DNA of 64,000 nt from Streptosporangium sandarakinum (GCF_013409935.1 NZ_JACCCO010000001.1:248001-312000); one strand, 5' to 3'. Shown: positions 24,420 through 39,550, counted from the stretch's first letter. A program made the numbers and translations. The notes: generated from the sequence alone by a model not told the origin.

Positions 24420-26206
24420 CAGGCCGGGTCGAACGTCACGACCCGGGGCTCGCCGGCCGTCAGCCGCAGCTCGTCCGGTCCCGTCACGCCCGGGGGCGGG
24501 GCCAGGGTGACGACGCGGTCGCGTCCGGCGGTGAAGGAGGCCCGCCTGAGCAGGCCGCCCGACCATTCGAGGTCCACGATGACCGGGCCCGGGCACGCAG
24601 ACCCGTCACCGCGCCCGCCGGCCAGCCCGGCGGGAGGGCGGGCAGGAGGCGCAGCGTCCCGGTGTGGCTCTGCAGCAGCGCCTCCGCCACGCCCGCGTCA
24701 TGCGGAAGCCGTCGTCGTCGGCGAAGTCGGCGTGCTCGGCCAGATGCCTGACCAGCCAGGCCCCCGCCATCGGCCACATCGACCACATCGCCTCACCGGG
24801 CATCGCCCAGCTCGCCCGCCAGATGTCCACGTTGTGGTGCGCGACCCAGCCGTCACCGCCGTAGACCTCGCGGGCGGTGCGCGCGCCGGAGGAGGCCAGC
24901 TCCTCCACCAGGTCGGCCGGCGGCAGGTGGCACTCGGGCAGGTTCGTGGTCTCGGCGGGCCAGTGGTTCATCTGGACGTTGACGTTGGTGGTGTAGTCGC
25001 AGCTCCAGGGGGCCGCACGTCCTCGTTCCAGATGCCCTGGAGGTTGGGGGCCTGCGTGCCGGGCCGGGAGGAGGCGATCAGGAGGTAGCGGCCGTAGGCG
25101 AACATCAGCGCGGCGAGCCCGGGGTCGTCGGCGCCGGCGCGGACCGCGGCCACCCGCTCGTCGGTCGGCCGTTCGCCTGCCACCCGCTCGCCGGTCGACT
25201 GCTCACCGGTGGGCCGCCCGCCGTCCGGACGGGCCGCGTGGGCGCCGTCCCCCGCCTCCGGCCGCCTCTCCGGCGCCTCGCCGAGCCGCAGGCTCACCCG
25301 CGAGAACAGCTCGGCGTGGTCGGCGACGTGCCGCGCGAACAGCTCGTCGGCCCCGTACGGCTCCGCCGCGCCGATCGTGGCCAGGCACCGCTCCGGCGGC
25401 TCGGCCCGGTCGTCCCCCGGCTCCCGGTCCCAGCCGCGGAACGAGGTCTCGGCGGCCAGCGCCAGGGTGAGCGAGGCGGCCCTCTCCACGGTCAGCGTCC
25501 CGCCTCCGGCGCGCACCGTTCCGCCGTCGGCCCACGCCCGTACGGCGACCGCGAAGAGCATGCCCTCACCGGCGCGGTAGACGACGGGGTCGGCGACCGG
25601 CCGGTGCGGCTCGACGTGGGCGGGCGCGCGGCCGGTCAGCGTCAGCGTCCGCGCGTCGGGGTGGCCCGTCCGGGCCTCCGCGTGCGGGGTGCGCAGCTCA
25701 GCCCGTAACCCGATCGCGGAGGAGGTCACCCGCACCAGCAGGAGCCCGTCGGGCGCCGAGACGAACACCTCGGTGGTGACGCCGCCGGCGAAGGTGACCG
25801 CGACGGCGCGGTCGAGGTAGAGCTCCCGGCGGTACTCCCCCGCCCGCGGCCCGCCTCCCCGCGGATCTCCCCCGCCCGGCTCCCGGACCCCGGGTTCGCA
25901 GGTCAGCAGGAGGTCGCCGAGGGGCTGGTAGGACTCGCTCTCCGGTCCCTGGAGTCTCCGTACGGCGTCCTCGGCCGCCCGGCGGTCGTCCTCGTCGAGC
26001 AGGAGGCGGCGGATCTCCGCGAGGGTCTCGGGCCCGCCGCTCACCCCCGCCCCGTGCGGCCCGCCCGACCACAGCGTGTCGACGTTGAGCGCGATGCGCT
26101 CCCGCCGCGGGCCGCCGAACACCATGGCCCCGATACGGCCGTTGCCGACGGGCAGGGCCTCCATCCAGTTCCCGGCCGGGCGTGCGTACCAGAGCCTCAG
26201 GGCCAT
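24420..26206 (-). pseudogene. Glycoside hydrolase family 95 (alpha-L-fucosidase-like), frameshifted and internally deleted
   Basis: Starts normally with LRLWYARPAGNWMEALPVGN and GRIGAMVFGG, the typical GH95 opening. The frame runs to GIWNEDVRPP near 25010, where one C appears to be missing from a C run. Restoring it gives the expected WSCDYTTNVNVQMNHWPAET in the next frame. That frame goes on to [10 protein letters not shown] and is then joined directly to C-terminal sequence ([20 protein letters not shown]) in a third frame, so the catalytic barrel's second half is gone. Stop at 24420-24422. Two independent lesions argue against a simple sequencing error. Confidence 0.87.
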
Positions 26207-26533
26207 GTCCCTCCTTCGGGAGCCGCATGGAGCGAAGGTGATTCATCCGGCAGGAGCGGTGATCACCCGGGGAGTCCTGCCGGACAGGCCGATTTTCCGC
26301 GACGGCCGCCCCTCCACCTCCATCAGCGCGACGAATCCACCCGATGAACGGTCGCCGACGCGGTGGACGACGGCGGCTCGGTCCTTCCGGGGAGCGTCGG
26401 CCCCGGCCGTTCCCGAGCGCCGTCCGGAGTCGCCGATCCGCCCGGATCGCCGCCGGGCCCGGCCGTCCGCGTCGGAGCGCACCTGCAAGTGACCCTCAAT
26501 CCACGTGCAAGTTGGAGCTCCTACCTTTGGGGC
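26207..26533. other. Intergenic region with one hairpin and a possible leaderless promoter
   Basis: No gene seen. CCGGCAGGA (26247-26255) and TCCTGCCGG (26275-26283) form a 9-bp stem just upstream of the GH95 pseudogene start. Near the right end, tgcaagt occurs twice (26484-26490 and 26506-26512), and tacctt (26522-26527) lies 6 bases before the GTG of the next gene, the spacing of a leaderless promoter. Confidence 0.45.
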
Positions 26534-27289
26534 GTGTCCAGACGACTGATCCTCGGCGGCGCGGCGATCGCGGCGAGCGCCACGCTGCTGCTCCCCGCCG
26601 TCCCGGCCTCCGCCCGTACGGCCGGCGCCGTCACCGCCGGCTCCCCGGCGCGCACCGGGGCCGTCACCGCCGCGAGCACCACCATGAGCACCACCCCGGC
26701 CAGCCCGGCCAACGCGCCGGTGTCCGCCGCCGGGGCGGTGACCGCCACGGCCCCCGCTCCCTCGGCCGTGGCCAAGAAGCTGTTCCGAGCCTGGCTGCGC
26801 GCCGACCGCGGGGCCGCCGCCCGGGTCGCCACACCGTCCGCGGTGCGCGCGATCTTCTCCTACCGCTACCGCGCCCCGGACGAGTTCGCCGGGTGCCGGG
26901 GCACCGCGTGCCGCTTCGTCCACACCAGCGTGCGCGTGCGGGGCGGTCTCAACGGCGTCCTCATGGTGGTCTCCGGCTCGAAGGTCACCGGGGTGTACAC
27001 CTCGCGGCTGCTCACCACGCCCTCGGCCGCAGCCCGGCATCTCTTCTCGGCCTGGCGGCGCGGCGACCGGAACGCCGGCCTGGAGGTCGCCACCACCGCG
27101 GCGGTCGGCAGGCTGTTCCGGACCGCGTACGACCCGCGCGGCGTCCGCCACATCTTCCAGGGGTGCACGCCGGAGCCCCATGGACAGGCCTGCGCCTACT
27201 ACTACGAGGGCGGCGCCATGGTGATGCACGCGCGCGGCTCGGCCGCCACCGGCTACGAGATCCACTCCATCGGCTACCTCGCCGACTGA
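26534..27289 (+). CDS. Secreted protein with a duplicated Cys-pair domain
   Basis: 251 aa from GTG 26534. The signal peptide is SRRLILGGAAIAASATLLLP followed by AVPASA. A Thr/Ala/Ser-rich linker follows, then two homologous ~85-residue domains: KKLFRAWLRADRGAAARVAT...FAGCRGTACRF and RHLFSAWRRGDRNAGLEVAT...FQGCTPEPHGQACAY. Each has a similar helix, an Arg/Phe stretch and two Cys that could form a disulfide. I do not recognise the family. A predicted tacctt -10 six bases before the start suggests a leaderless mRNA. Confidence 0.75.
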   Translation: MSRRLILGGAAIAASATLLLPAVPASARTAGAVTAGSPARTGAVTAASTTMSTTPASPANAPVSAAGAVTATAPAPSAVAKKLFRAWLRADRGAAARVATPSAVRAIFSYRYRAPDEFAGCRGTACRFVHTSVRVRGGLNGVLMVVSGSKVTGVYTSRLLTTPSAAARHLFSAWRRGDRNAGLEVATTAAVGRLFRTAYDPRGVRHIFQGCTPEPHGQACAYYYEGGAMVMHARGSAATGYEIHSIGYLAD

Positions 27290-27377
27290 CGCCGGGCGGA
27301 ACATCCGGCCCCGGCCACCGGCCCAGGATCAGGCAGACCCTGGCCGTGCCGCGCCGGCAGGCCACGCCGGTGCGGGC

Positions 27378-27980
27378 TCAGACCGCATCCGGCGTGACGC
27401 TCGCGCCGACGGCTCGGGCGAGTTCGGGGGGCAGGGGGTACGGGCGCTCCGCAGGGAGCATGCCGGTGACGTCCTTCCCGTCGCGCAGCGCCTGCCGGAC
27501 GTCATGGACCCGGTCGGTCAGGTCGGTGATCCCGAGGACCCACCGGTCGGCGTAACGGGCGGCGGCGTCACCGGACAGGCCCACCTGGATGGACCGGTAC
27601 GGCAGGGCGTTGTGGTGCGGGTCGCGTTCCGGATCCCACTGGATGCGGACCGGGCTCTCCCGCAGGCGCTTCTTCCACACCGTCCGGTCCGTCCCGGCGT
27701 CGGGGTGGCTGAGGCAGGAGTGTCCCAGCGCCCACTCGAACCCCTCGCGCGTGATGTCCACGGCCAGGACCCTGGTCTGGCCCGGCTTCGTGGCCCAGCC
27801 GCAGCGGTACATCATCCACAGGAAGGACGGTTTGATCCAGGTCATCCGCTCACGTTTGAAGGGTGGGACGAAGCGTTGCGCGGTGACGGCCGGGGCCGCG
27901 ACGGCCGGATCGTAGGCCTGGTAGACGGTGATCGCTTCGTCGGTGAAGGAGGCTCGGATCTGCCGGTACGGGACGTTCAT
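27378..27980 (-). CDS. DUF4291-family protein
   Basis: 200 aa. Conserved blocks of the family are visible: YRQIRASFTDEAITVYQAYD near the start, ERMTWIKPSFLWMMYRCGWA, RVLAVDITREGFEWAL, VRIQWDPERDPHHNALPYRS and IQVGL. Function of the family is not established. The gene is isolated on the minus strand and starts at ATG 27978-27980. Confidence 0.88.
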   Translation of the reverse strand: MNVPYRQIRASFTDEAITVYQAYDPAVAAPAVTAQRFVPPFKRERMTWIKPSFLWMMYRCGWATKPGQTRVLAVDITREGFEWALGHSCLSHPDAGTDRTVWKKRLRESPVRIQWDPERDPHHNALPYRSIQVGLSGDAAARYADRWVLGITDLTDRVHDVRQALRDGKDVTGMLPAERPYPLPPELARAVGASVTPDAV

Positions 27981-28172
27981 CCTCCGCAGGATGGCGAACC
28001 GCGTGTCCGCCGGACAACCGGATTATCGGGGTGGACGGGACGGCGCGGGCGTCCGCGGCGCGCCGGCTCACGTATCCGTCCGGTCGATGTGAGCGGGGCG
28101 GAACGGTACGGCCGGCCCGGACGGCCGCCGCGCCCGCGCGGCATGCGGGCGGCCGGCCGGGGTGTCAGCCGT

Positions 28173-28412
28173 TCAGCGGTTGGTCCACAGATGCCAGAGC
28201 CAGTCGCCCTCGGAACAGGTGTAGGTCTCCCAGTGGCCCCGGTCTATCCCGCCCTGGCCGGCCGCCACGCAGGCTGAGTGGGTCCAGTACCAGTCGCGGT
28301 ACACGTCGTTGCCCGCGGCCGACCGGGGGGTCGCGCCGGCGGGCGCGGGGGCGCAGAGCAGGACGGTCGTCGCGAGGGCCGCGGCTCCGGCCCTGAACAC
28401 CGATCTGATCAT
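28173..28412 (-). CDS. Small secreted protein (79 aa)
   Basis: Signal peptide IRSVFRAGAAALATTVLLCA then PAPAGA; the mature ~50 residues (NDVYRDWYWTHSACVAAGQG, HWETYTCSEGDWLWHLW) are rich in Trp and Tyr and have two Cys. AAAGGA is well placed before the ATG at 28410-28412. No family recognised; a secreted peptide with one possible disulfide. Confidence 0.7.
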   Translation of the reverse strand: MIRSVFRAGAAALATTVLLCAPAPAGATPRSAAGNDVYRDWYWTHSACVAAGQGGIDRGHWETYTCSEGDWLWHLWTNR

Positions 28413-28986
28413 GACGTTCCTTTCGTTGAAGGATGCACGACGGTCACATTATGACACCGATTGATTACTCTCCGCATGCATGGCGATTGCCGAACCATCC
28501 GGTCCGGACAAGATTCCGGAAGCCGAACCGCGAACCAGACAGATGAATCGGATATTCGCCCCAGGTGACATCACCGGATCACGAAATCTGGAAACGGGCG
28601 ACAAAGCGGACGAAAGGTCGATCGGCGCCGCGACGGCCGGTCGATGCCGCGACGGTCCGATCGGCGGATGCGCGATACGGAGCGCAACCAGATCGAACGC
28701 CCCTGACAAGCAGCCATTAATGACTTTTCGAGGAAAAGTCAGTAAATACCACCAGAAAGCTCGACACCCCGTGCCACCAGCGCGTCACATCGCGAAATCT
28801 TTCCGCGAACGGTCTTACGGAGTGTCACCCTTCGCGACCTGGGCGGAACATTGCATAAAACTAAATATGTCCGATTCGCCTCTTTAACGTAACGAAACGA
28901 TCTTTGCGTTGTATCGCCCTTCTACCTTTTGCAACCCTTGCCCGCGTACATTCCAAGCAACCCCCGCCCCCAAGAGGAGATCGCAG
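28413..28986. other. Low-GC intergenic region upstream of the NRPS genes
   Basis: About 570 bases with clearly lower GC than the surroundings. Short open frames exist on both strands, but their products lack coding character and none has a convincing ribosome-binding site. The end carries caagaggagatcgcag, the ribosome-binding site of the NRPS gene. I could not assign a single convincing promoter. The base composition suggests a regulatory or recently acquired segment. Confidence 0.5.
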
Positions 28987-33846
<4,860 letters not shown>

Positions 33847-33910
33847 GCGGACTCGCGACGACCGACGACCGGTACGACACGCCGGGCGCCGTACCGGTGA
33901 AGGAGATCCC

Positions 33911-36900
33911 ATGACCGTCAGCGACGAACGCCGCGGCGCCCTGTCGGCGCGGCTGGCGGCGGCGCGGCTCGCCGCCGCCCAGACCGTCCCGGCGATCCCC
34001 GTCCGGGAGGCGACCGGCGGCCCCGCCCCGCTGTCCCCCGCCCAGGCCCGGCTGTGGTTCCTGTCCCAGCTCGACGACCTGGCCGCCTACAACGTGCCCG
34101 CCGCCGTACGGCTGCGCGGCCCGCTGGACGTCGAGGCGCTGACCGGGGCGGTGCGCGACCTCGCCGACCGGCACGAGGTGCTGCGCAGCCTGGTCACCGA
34201 CGAGGGCGCCACCCCGGTCGAGGCCGCCCGGGTGCCGGTCACCGTCGAGGACCTCGGCGACCCCGCCCTGCTGGGGCCGCGGCTGTCCGAGGAGCTGGCC
34301 CGGCCGTTCGCGTTGGACGCCGAGCCGCCCACCCGCGCCCTGCTGCTGCGGCTGCCCGGCGGCGAGGAGCACGTCCTGGCGCTGACCGTGCACCACATCG
34401 CCTTCGACGCCTGGTCGCGGAACCTGGCGCTGGCCGAGCTGGCCGCCCTGTACGCGGCGCGGCTCGGCCTGGCCGGCCCGCCCGCGCCGCCGCAGGTGCG
34501 CTACGCCGACTACGCGGCGTGGCTGGCCGGGCGGCCGGAGGGCGACGTCACCTGGTGGACCGAGCGGCTGGCCGGTCTCGAACCGGTGCTGGACCTGCCG
34601 GTGGACCGGGCCCGGCCGTCGATCGCCGACTGGACCGGCGCGACCGTCCCGGTACGGCTGACGCCCGCGCTGACCGCCCGGATCCGCGAGACCGCCGCCG
34701 AGACCGGCTGCACGCCGTTCATGGTGCTGCTGGCCGCCTGGCAGGAACTGCTGGGCCGCGTCTCCGGCACCGACGACGTGCCGGTCGGCGTGCCGGAGGC
34801 CGGGCGGCTGCACCCCGACACCGCGCGCATGCTGGGCTGCTTCGTCAACACGCTCGTCCTGCGCGGCGACCGGTCCGGCGAGCCGACCGGCCGGGAGCTG
34901 CTGGCCCGGACCAAGGACGCCGTGCTGGACGCCCTCACCCACCGCGACGTGCCGTTCGAGCGGATCGTGGAGCGGCTGCACCCCGAGCGCAGCCTCGCCA
35001 CCACGCCGATCTTCCAGGTGATGCTGAACGTCCTGGACGACCCGCCGCGGGCGCTGGACTTCCCCGGCCTGACCGCCGAGGACGTCAACCCGGCGCCGCG
35101 CACCACCAAGTACGACCTCAACCTCGCCTTCGCCAACGCCGGCGAGGAGTACCACGGCGAGCTGGTCTACCGCACCGACCTGTTCGACGAGTCCACCGCC
35201 CTGCGGATGGCCGGCTGGTACCTGAACCTGCTGGAGGGCGTGCTCGCCGACCTGGACGCGCCCGCGGCGGCCGTGCCGCTGGAGCCGGTGACCGGGCCCG
35301 CCGTCTCGGGCGCGCGGATCCCGATGGACCTGACCCGGCCGCTGCACGAGGTGGCCGCCGACTGGGCGCGGCGCACGCCCGACGCGGTCGCCGCGGTGGA
35401 CGCCTCCGGCTCGATCACCTACGGCGAGGCGGACCGGCTGGCCGAACGCCTGGCCCGGCATCTGATCGCGGCCGGGGTACGGCCGGACGAGCCGGTCGGC
35501 ATCCTGATCGACCGGCACCGGGGGCTGGTCCCGGCGCTGCTCGGCGTGCTGCGCGCGGGCGGCGCATACCTGCCGATGGACCCCGCCTACCCCGACGACC
35601 GGCTTGCCTACATCCTGGAGACGGCCGGCGCGCGCGTCGTGCTGACCGACCGCGAGTACGCCGGCCGGGTGCCCGGCGCGCTGGTGCTGCCCGACCTGCT
35701 GGCCGCCGACCCCGGCGGGCCTGACCGGCCCGACGGGCCGGTGGACGCCGGCGTCACCCCCGGCCACCTGCTGCACGTGATCTTCACGTCCGGCTCCACC
35801 GGGCGACCCAAGGGCGTGGCGATCGAGCACCGCTCGGCCCTGCACTACCTGCACGGCCTGGCCGAGCTGGTGCCCGAGGGGTGCGAGTCCTACGCCGTGG
35901 TCTCCACGATCGCCGCCGACCTGGTGATGACCTGCCTGTACGGCCCGCTCTTCCAGGGCGCGGCGGTCCACTTGGTGGACCAGGAGACCTCCACCGACCC
36001 GGAGGCGTACGCCGCCTACCTGGAGAGCCACCGGGTCGATGTGATCAAGATGGTGCCCAGCCACCTGGAGCTGCTGGCCGCCCACGGCGACCTGGCCCGG
36101 ATGCTGCCGCGCCGGCTGCTGATCCTCGCCGGCGAGGCGACGTCGTGGGAGTTCGCCGAGCGGATCCGCGCGGCCCGCCCCGACCTGGAGGTGCAGATCC
36201 ACTGCGGGCCGACCGAGACGACGGTCTCGGTGCTCGGCGGCCGGGTGCCCGAGGTGCCGTCGGGGTCGGGGTCGGTCCCGCTGGGCCGGCCGCTGGCCGG
36301 CGTCGACTGCCACATCGTCGACCCGGCGGGCCGCCCGCTGCCCGCCGGGGTGCCGGGAGAGCTGTGGGTGGCCGGGCCCAGCCTGGCCCGCGGCTACCTG
36401 AACCGCCCCGACCTGACCGCCGAGCGGTTCGTCTCCGACCCGGTGAACGGGACCGCCCGCTGCTACCGCACCGGCGATCGGGTCCGGCTCAACTCCGCCG
36501 GGCTCGTGGAGTTCCTCGGCCGGGTCGACGACCAGGTCAAGATCAGGGGCTTCCGGGTGGAGCTGGGCGAGGTGAAGGCCGCCCTGCAGGAGCAGCCCGG
36601 CGTCCGGGAGGCCGCGGTGCTGCCGGTCGGTGAGGGCCGCTCCCGGCGGCTGGCCGCCTGGGTCGCGCCCGCCTCGGTGGACGTCGCCGCGATCCGGGCC
36701 GGACTGCGCGAGCGGCTGCCCGACTACATGGTGCCGTCCGGCATCGTCGTCCTGGACGACCTGCCGCTCACCCCGCTGGGCAAGATCGACCGGGCCCGGC
36801 TGCCGGTCCCCGAGGCCGCGCCCGCCGGCGAGCGGGTCGCGCCGGGCACCCCGACCGAGCTGCGGATCGCCGAGGTCTGGTCCAGGCTCCTGGACCTGAC

Positions 36901-39271
36901 GGAGATCGGGGTCGACGACGACTTCTTCGACCTCGGCGGCGACTCCTTCCGCGCGGTGCGGGCGGTCCGGGAGATCGACCCGGCGCTGCGGGTGATCGAC
37001 CTGTTCACCCGGCCCACGATCCGCGAGCTGGCCGCGCACCTCGACGGCGGCTCCGACGCCCCCGCCGGGCTGCTGCACCGCCTGGCCGGTCCGCGCCGGG
37101 CGAGCCGTACCGTCGTGTGCCTGCCCTACGGCGGCGGCTCGGCCGCCGCGTTCCAGCCGCTGGCCACCGAGCTGGCACGCCTCTCCCCCGCCACCGCGGT
37201 GCTCGCCGTCGAGCTGCCCGGCCACGACCCGGCCCGGCCCGACGAGGACGTGCTGCCGATGGCGGAGCTGACCGACCGGGTCCTGGCCGAACTGGCCGAG
37301 CAGGCCGACGCGACCGGCCCGATCGTGCTGTACGGCCACTGCGTCGGCTCGGCCGCCGCGACCGAGCTGGCACTGCGGCTGGAGGAGGCCGGGACGCCGG
37401 TCGCCGGCGTCTTCGTCGGCGGCAGCTTCCCCGACGCGCGACTACCCGGACGGCTGTCGGCCTGGTGGAACCGTAGATTCCCGGCGCACCGCTGGTCCTC
37501 CGACCGCGCCCAGCGCGACTTCCTGCGCACGCTGGGCGCCCTGGACGAGGACTTCGGCGACACCGGGATCATGTTGCGCGGCCTGCGGCACGACGTGGAG
37601 GAGGCACAGGGCTGGTTCAGCCGCCGCCTCGGCGACCCCGCCGCGCAGCAGCGCAGGCTCGCCGCGCCGCTGCTGTGCGTGATCGGCGAGCGGGACCGGG
37701 CCACCGAGCTCTACCAGGAGCGCTACCGCGAGTGGGGGGCGTTCGCCGACCGGGTGGACCTGGCCACGATTCCCAAGGCCGGCCACTACTTCCTCAAGCA
37801 CCAGGCCGAGTCCCTGGCCCGGCTGATGTGCGACCGCCTGGACCGCTGGACCGCGGGCGAGCTGCCCGAGCCGGTCGGGGAGGTCGGCGTGTCGGGCGGC
37901 AGCGCCCGCCGGGACCTGCGCCGCTTCTACACCGTCGCGGCCGGGCAGACCCTGTCGCTGCTCGGCGCGGCGCTGACCTCCTTCGCGCTGGGCGTGTGGG
38001 CCTACCAGAAGAGCGGCCGGGTGCTGGACTACGCCCTGGTCAGCATGCTCGCCCTGCTGCCGTCGCTGCTGGGGGCGCCGCTGGGCGGCGCGCTGGCCGA
38101 CCGGGTGGACCGGCGGCGGATCATGCTGGTCTGCGACGGCGTCTCCGCCGTGGCCACCGCCGCCCTGGTGCTCCTGCTGTGGCTGGGCCGGCTGGAGATC
38201 TGGCAGGTCGGGATCGTCGCCGGGATGCTGTCGCTGGTGTCGGCCTTCCACCGGCCCGCCTACCTGGCGGCGGTGGCGCAGCTGGTGCCCAAGCCGTACC
38301 TCATGCAGGCCAACGCGCTGGCCAACCTCGGCACCGGCCTGGGCATGCTCGTCGGCCCGCTGGGCGGCGCCGCGCTCATCTCGCTGGTCGGGCTGCACGG
38401 CGTGGTGGCCGTGGACGTCGTCACGTTCCTCGCCGGGCTCGGCACGCTGCTGGCCGTACGGTTCCCCGACCGGCTGTTCTACCGGCTGGAGGAGTCCTTC
38501 GGCCAGGCCATCGTCGGCGGCTGGCGCTTCCTCGTACGGCGCCGCCCGCTGATGATCATGATCGGGTTCTTCGTCGTGCAGAACTACCTGAACATGCTCG
38601 CCATGTCGGTGACCGTGCCGGCGGTGATGTCGTTCAGCGACGTCGGCGGCGTCGGCCTGGTCACCGCGATGCAGGGTCTGGGCGCGGTGCTGGGCTCCCT
38701 GGTCATGGTGTTCTGGGGCGGCACCGAGCGGCGCGCGATCGGCATGGTCGGCTTCGTGGTCAGCCTCGGGATCGGCGTGCTGCTGGTGGGCCTGCGGCCC
38801 TCGCTGCCGCTGGCGGCCCTCGGCGGCCTGCTGTCGTGGGCCTCGCTCAGCGTGCTGAACGCGCACTGGCTGTCGATCATCCAGCTCAAGGTCGGCCTGG
38901 AGCTGCAGGGCCGGGTGCTGGCCACCAACCAGATGATGGCGGTGTCGATGACGCCGCTGGCGTTCCTCACCGCCTCACCGCTGGCCGACGACGTCTTCGG
39001 CCCGCTGCTCGCCCCGGGCGGCCTCCTCGACGGCACCGTCGTCGGCGACATCGTCGGGGTGGGACCGGGCCGCGGCGTCGGCCTGCTGCTCGTCGCCTGC
39101 GGCGCGCTGCTGGCGCTGTGGGGCGCGCTGGGACTGTGGTACCGGCCGCTGCGGCGCATGGAGGACGCGCTGCCCGACGCGGTGGCGGGCGCGGAGATCG
39201 CCGACGACCTGGACGCGGTCCAGGCGGAGGCGGACGCCGCGCTGCTGGTGGGGGCGGCTCCGGTCCGGTGA
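33911..39271 (+). CDS. NRPS termination module fused to an MFS exporter (C-A-PCP-TE-MFS)
   Basis: 1786 aa. C ~39-460 (TVHHIAFDAWSRN; Ala replaces Gly after the Asp), A ~475-966 (FTSGSTGRPKGV, CGPTETT, LGKIDR), PCP Ser ~1009 (LGGDSFRAV), thioesterase ~1057-1316, MFS ~1330-1746 with about ten to twelve helices. The A-domain code read by eye is D-L-T-K-I-A-H-V-S-K, close to the aspartate code D-L-T-K-x-G-H-x-G-K. The thioesterase motif is YGHCVG: Cys (~1142) replaces the usual Ser, while the Asp (GERDRAT) and His (AGHYFL) remain. Synthesis, release and export are thus on one chain. Starts 64 bases after the first NRPS gene with ggagat before the ATG. Confidence 0.93.
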   Translation: MTVSDERRGALSARLAAARLAAAQTVPAIPVREATGGPAPLSPAQARLWFLSQLDDLAAYNVPAAVRLRGPLDVEALTGAVRDLADRHEVLRSLVTDEGATPVEAARVPVTVEDLGDPALLGPRLSEELARPFALDAEPPTRALLLRLPGGEEHVLALTVHHIAFDAWSRNLALAELAALYAARLGLAGPPAPPQVRYADYAAWLAGRPEGDVTWWTERLAGLEPVLDLPVDRARPSIADWTGATVPVRLTPALTARIRETAAETGCTPFMVLLAAWQELLGRVSGTDDVPVGVPEAGRLHPDTARMLGCFVNTLVLRGDRSGEPTGRELLARTKDAVLDALTHRDVPFERIVERLHPERSLATTPIFQVMLNVLDDPPRALDFPGLTAEDVNPAPRTTKYDLNLAFANAGEEYHGELVYRTDLFDESTALRMAGWYLNLLEGVLADLDAPAAAVPLEPVTGPAVSGARIPMDLTRPLHEVAADWARRTPDAVAAVDASGSITYGEADRLAERLARHLIAAGVRPDEPVGILIDRHRGLVPALLGVLRAGGAYLPMDPAYPDDRLAYILETAGARVVLTDREYAGRVPGALVLPDLLAADPGGPDRPDGPVDAGVTPGHLLHVIFTSGSTGRPKGVAIEHRSALHYLHGLAELVPEGCESYAVVSTIAADLVMTCLYGPLFQGAAVHLVDQETSTDPEAYAAYLESHRVDVIKMVPSHLELLAAHGDLARMLPRRLLILAGEATSWEFAERIRAARPDLEVQIHCGPTETTVSVLGGRVPEVPSGSGSVPLGRPLAGVDCHIVDPAGRPLPAGVPGELWVAGPSLARGYLNRPDLTAERFVSDPVNGTARCYRTGDRVRLNSAGLVEFLGRVDDQVKIRGFRVELGEVKAALQEQPGVREAAVLPVGEGRSRRLAAWVAPASVDVAAIRAGLRERLPDYMVPSGIVVLDDLPLTPLGKIDRARLPVPEAAPAGERVAPGTPTELRIAEVWSRLLDLTEIGVDDDFFDLGGDSFRAVRAVREIDPALRVIDLFTRPTIRELAAHLDGGSDAPAGLLHRLAGPRRASRTVVCLPYGGGSAAAFQPLATELARLSPATAVLAVELPGHDPARPDEDVLPMAELTDRVLAELAEQADATGPIVLYGHCVGSAAATELALRLEEAGTPVAGVFVGGSFPDARLPGRLSAWWNRRFPAHRWSSDRAQRDFLRTLGALDEDFGDTGIMLRGLRHDVEEAQGWFSRRLGDPAAQQRRLAAPLLCVIGERDRATELYQERYREWGAFADRVDLATIPKAGHYFLKHQAESLARLMCDRLDRWTAGELPEPVGEVGVSGGSARRDLRRFYTVAAGQTLSLLGAALTSFALGVWAYQKSGRVLDYALVSMLALLPSLLGAPLGGALADRVDRRRIMLVCDGVSAVATAALVLLLWLGRLEIWQVGIVAGMLSLVSAFHRPAYLAAVAQLVPKPYLMQANALANLGTGLGMLVGPLGGAALISLVGLHGVVAVDVVTFLAGLGTLLAVRFPDRLFYRLEESFGQAIVGGWRFLVRRRPLMIMIGFFVVQNYLNMLAMSVTVPAVMSFSDVGGVGLVTAMQGLGAVLGSLVMVFWGGTERRAIGMVGFVVSLGIGVLLVGLRPSLPLAALGGLLSWASLSVLNAHWLSIIQLKVGLELQGRVLATNQMMAVSMTPLAFLTASPLADDVFGPLLAPGGLLDGTVVGDIVGVGPGRGVGLLLVACGALLALWGALGLWYRPLRRMEDALPDAVAGAEIADDLDAVQAEADAALLVGAAPVR

Positions 39272-39311
39272 TGTCGGGAAGGGTTCGCCCGGTGACCGGG
39301 TGAACGCCTCA

Positions 39312-39347
39312 GCGGGGCCCGGCCGGGCGTCACCGGCCGGGCCCCGC
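39312..39347 (+). terminator. Strong hairpin terminator after the NRPS genes
   Basis: A perfect 15-bp GC stem (GCGGGGCCCGGCCGG at 39312-39326 with its complement at 39333-39347), a 6-base loop and a cgctttccc tail, 41 bases after the NRPS stop. It marks the end of the two-gene operon. Confidence 0.8.
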
Positions 39348-39550
39348 CGCTTTCCCGGCGGGGCCGGTACGGCGACCGCTTTCCCAGGGGGCTGATACGG
39401 CGGCTGCTTTCCCGGCGGGGGCGGGCCGACGGCGATTGGACAGGGCGCCGAAGCCGGCCATTCCCTGCTCGGCTACTCTCGGCGCCACCGACGTTCACTC
39501 TACGATCCGGGCAGGCTGCGGCCGGATCATCACTCGGGAGACGCCGACGC

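Noticed and set aside
28480..28887. 135-codon open frame upstream of the NRPS gene
   Set aside because: Lies in the low-GC region, lacks a ribosome-binding site, and its translation has no protein-like pattern.
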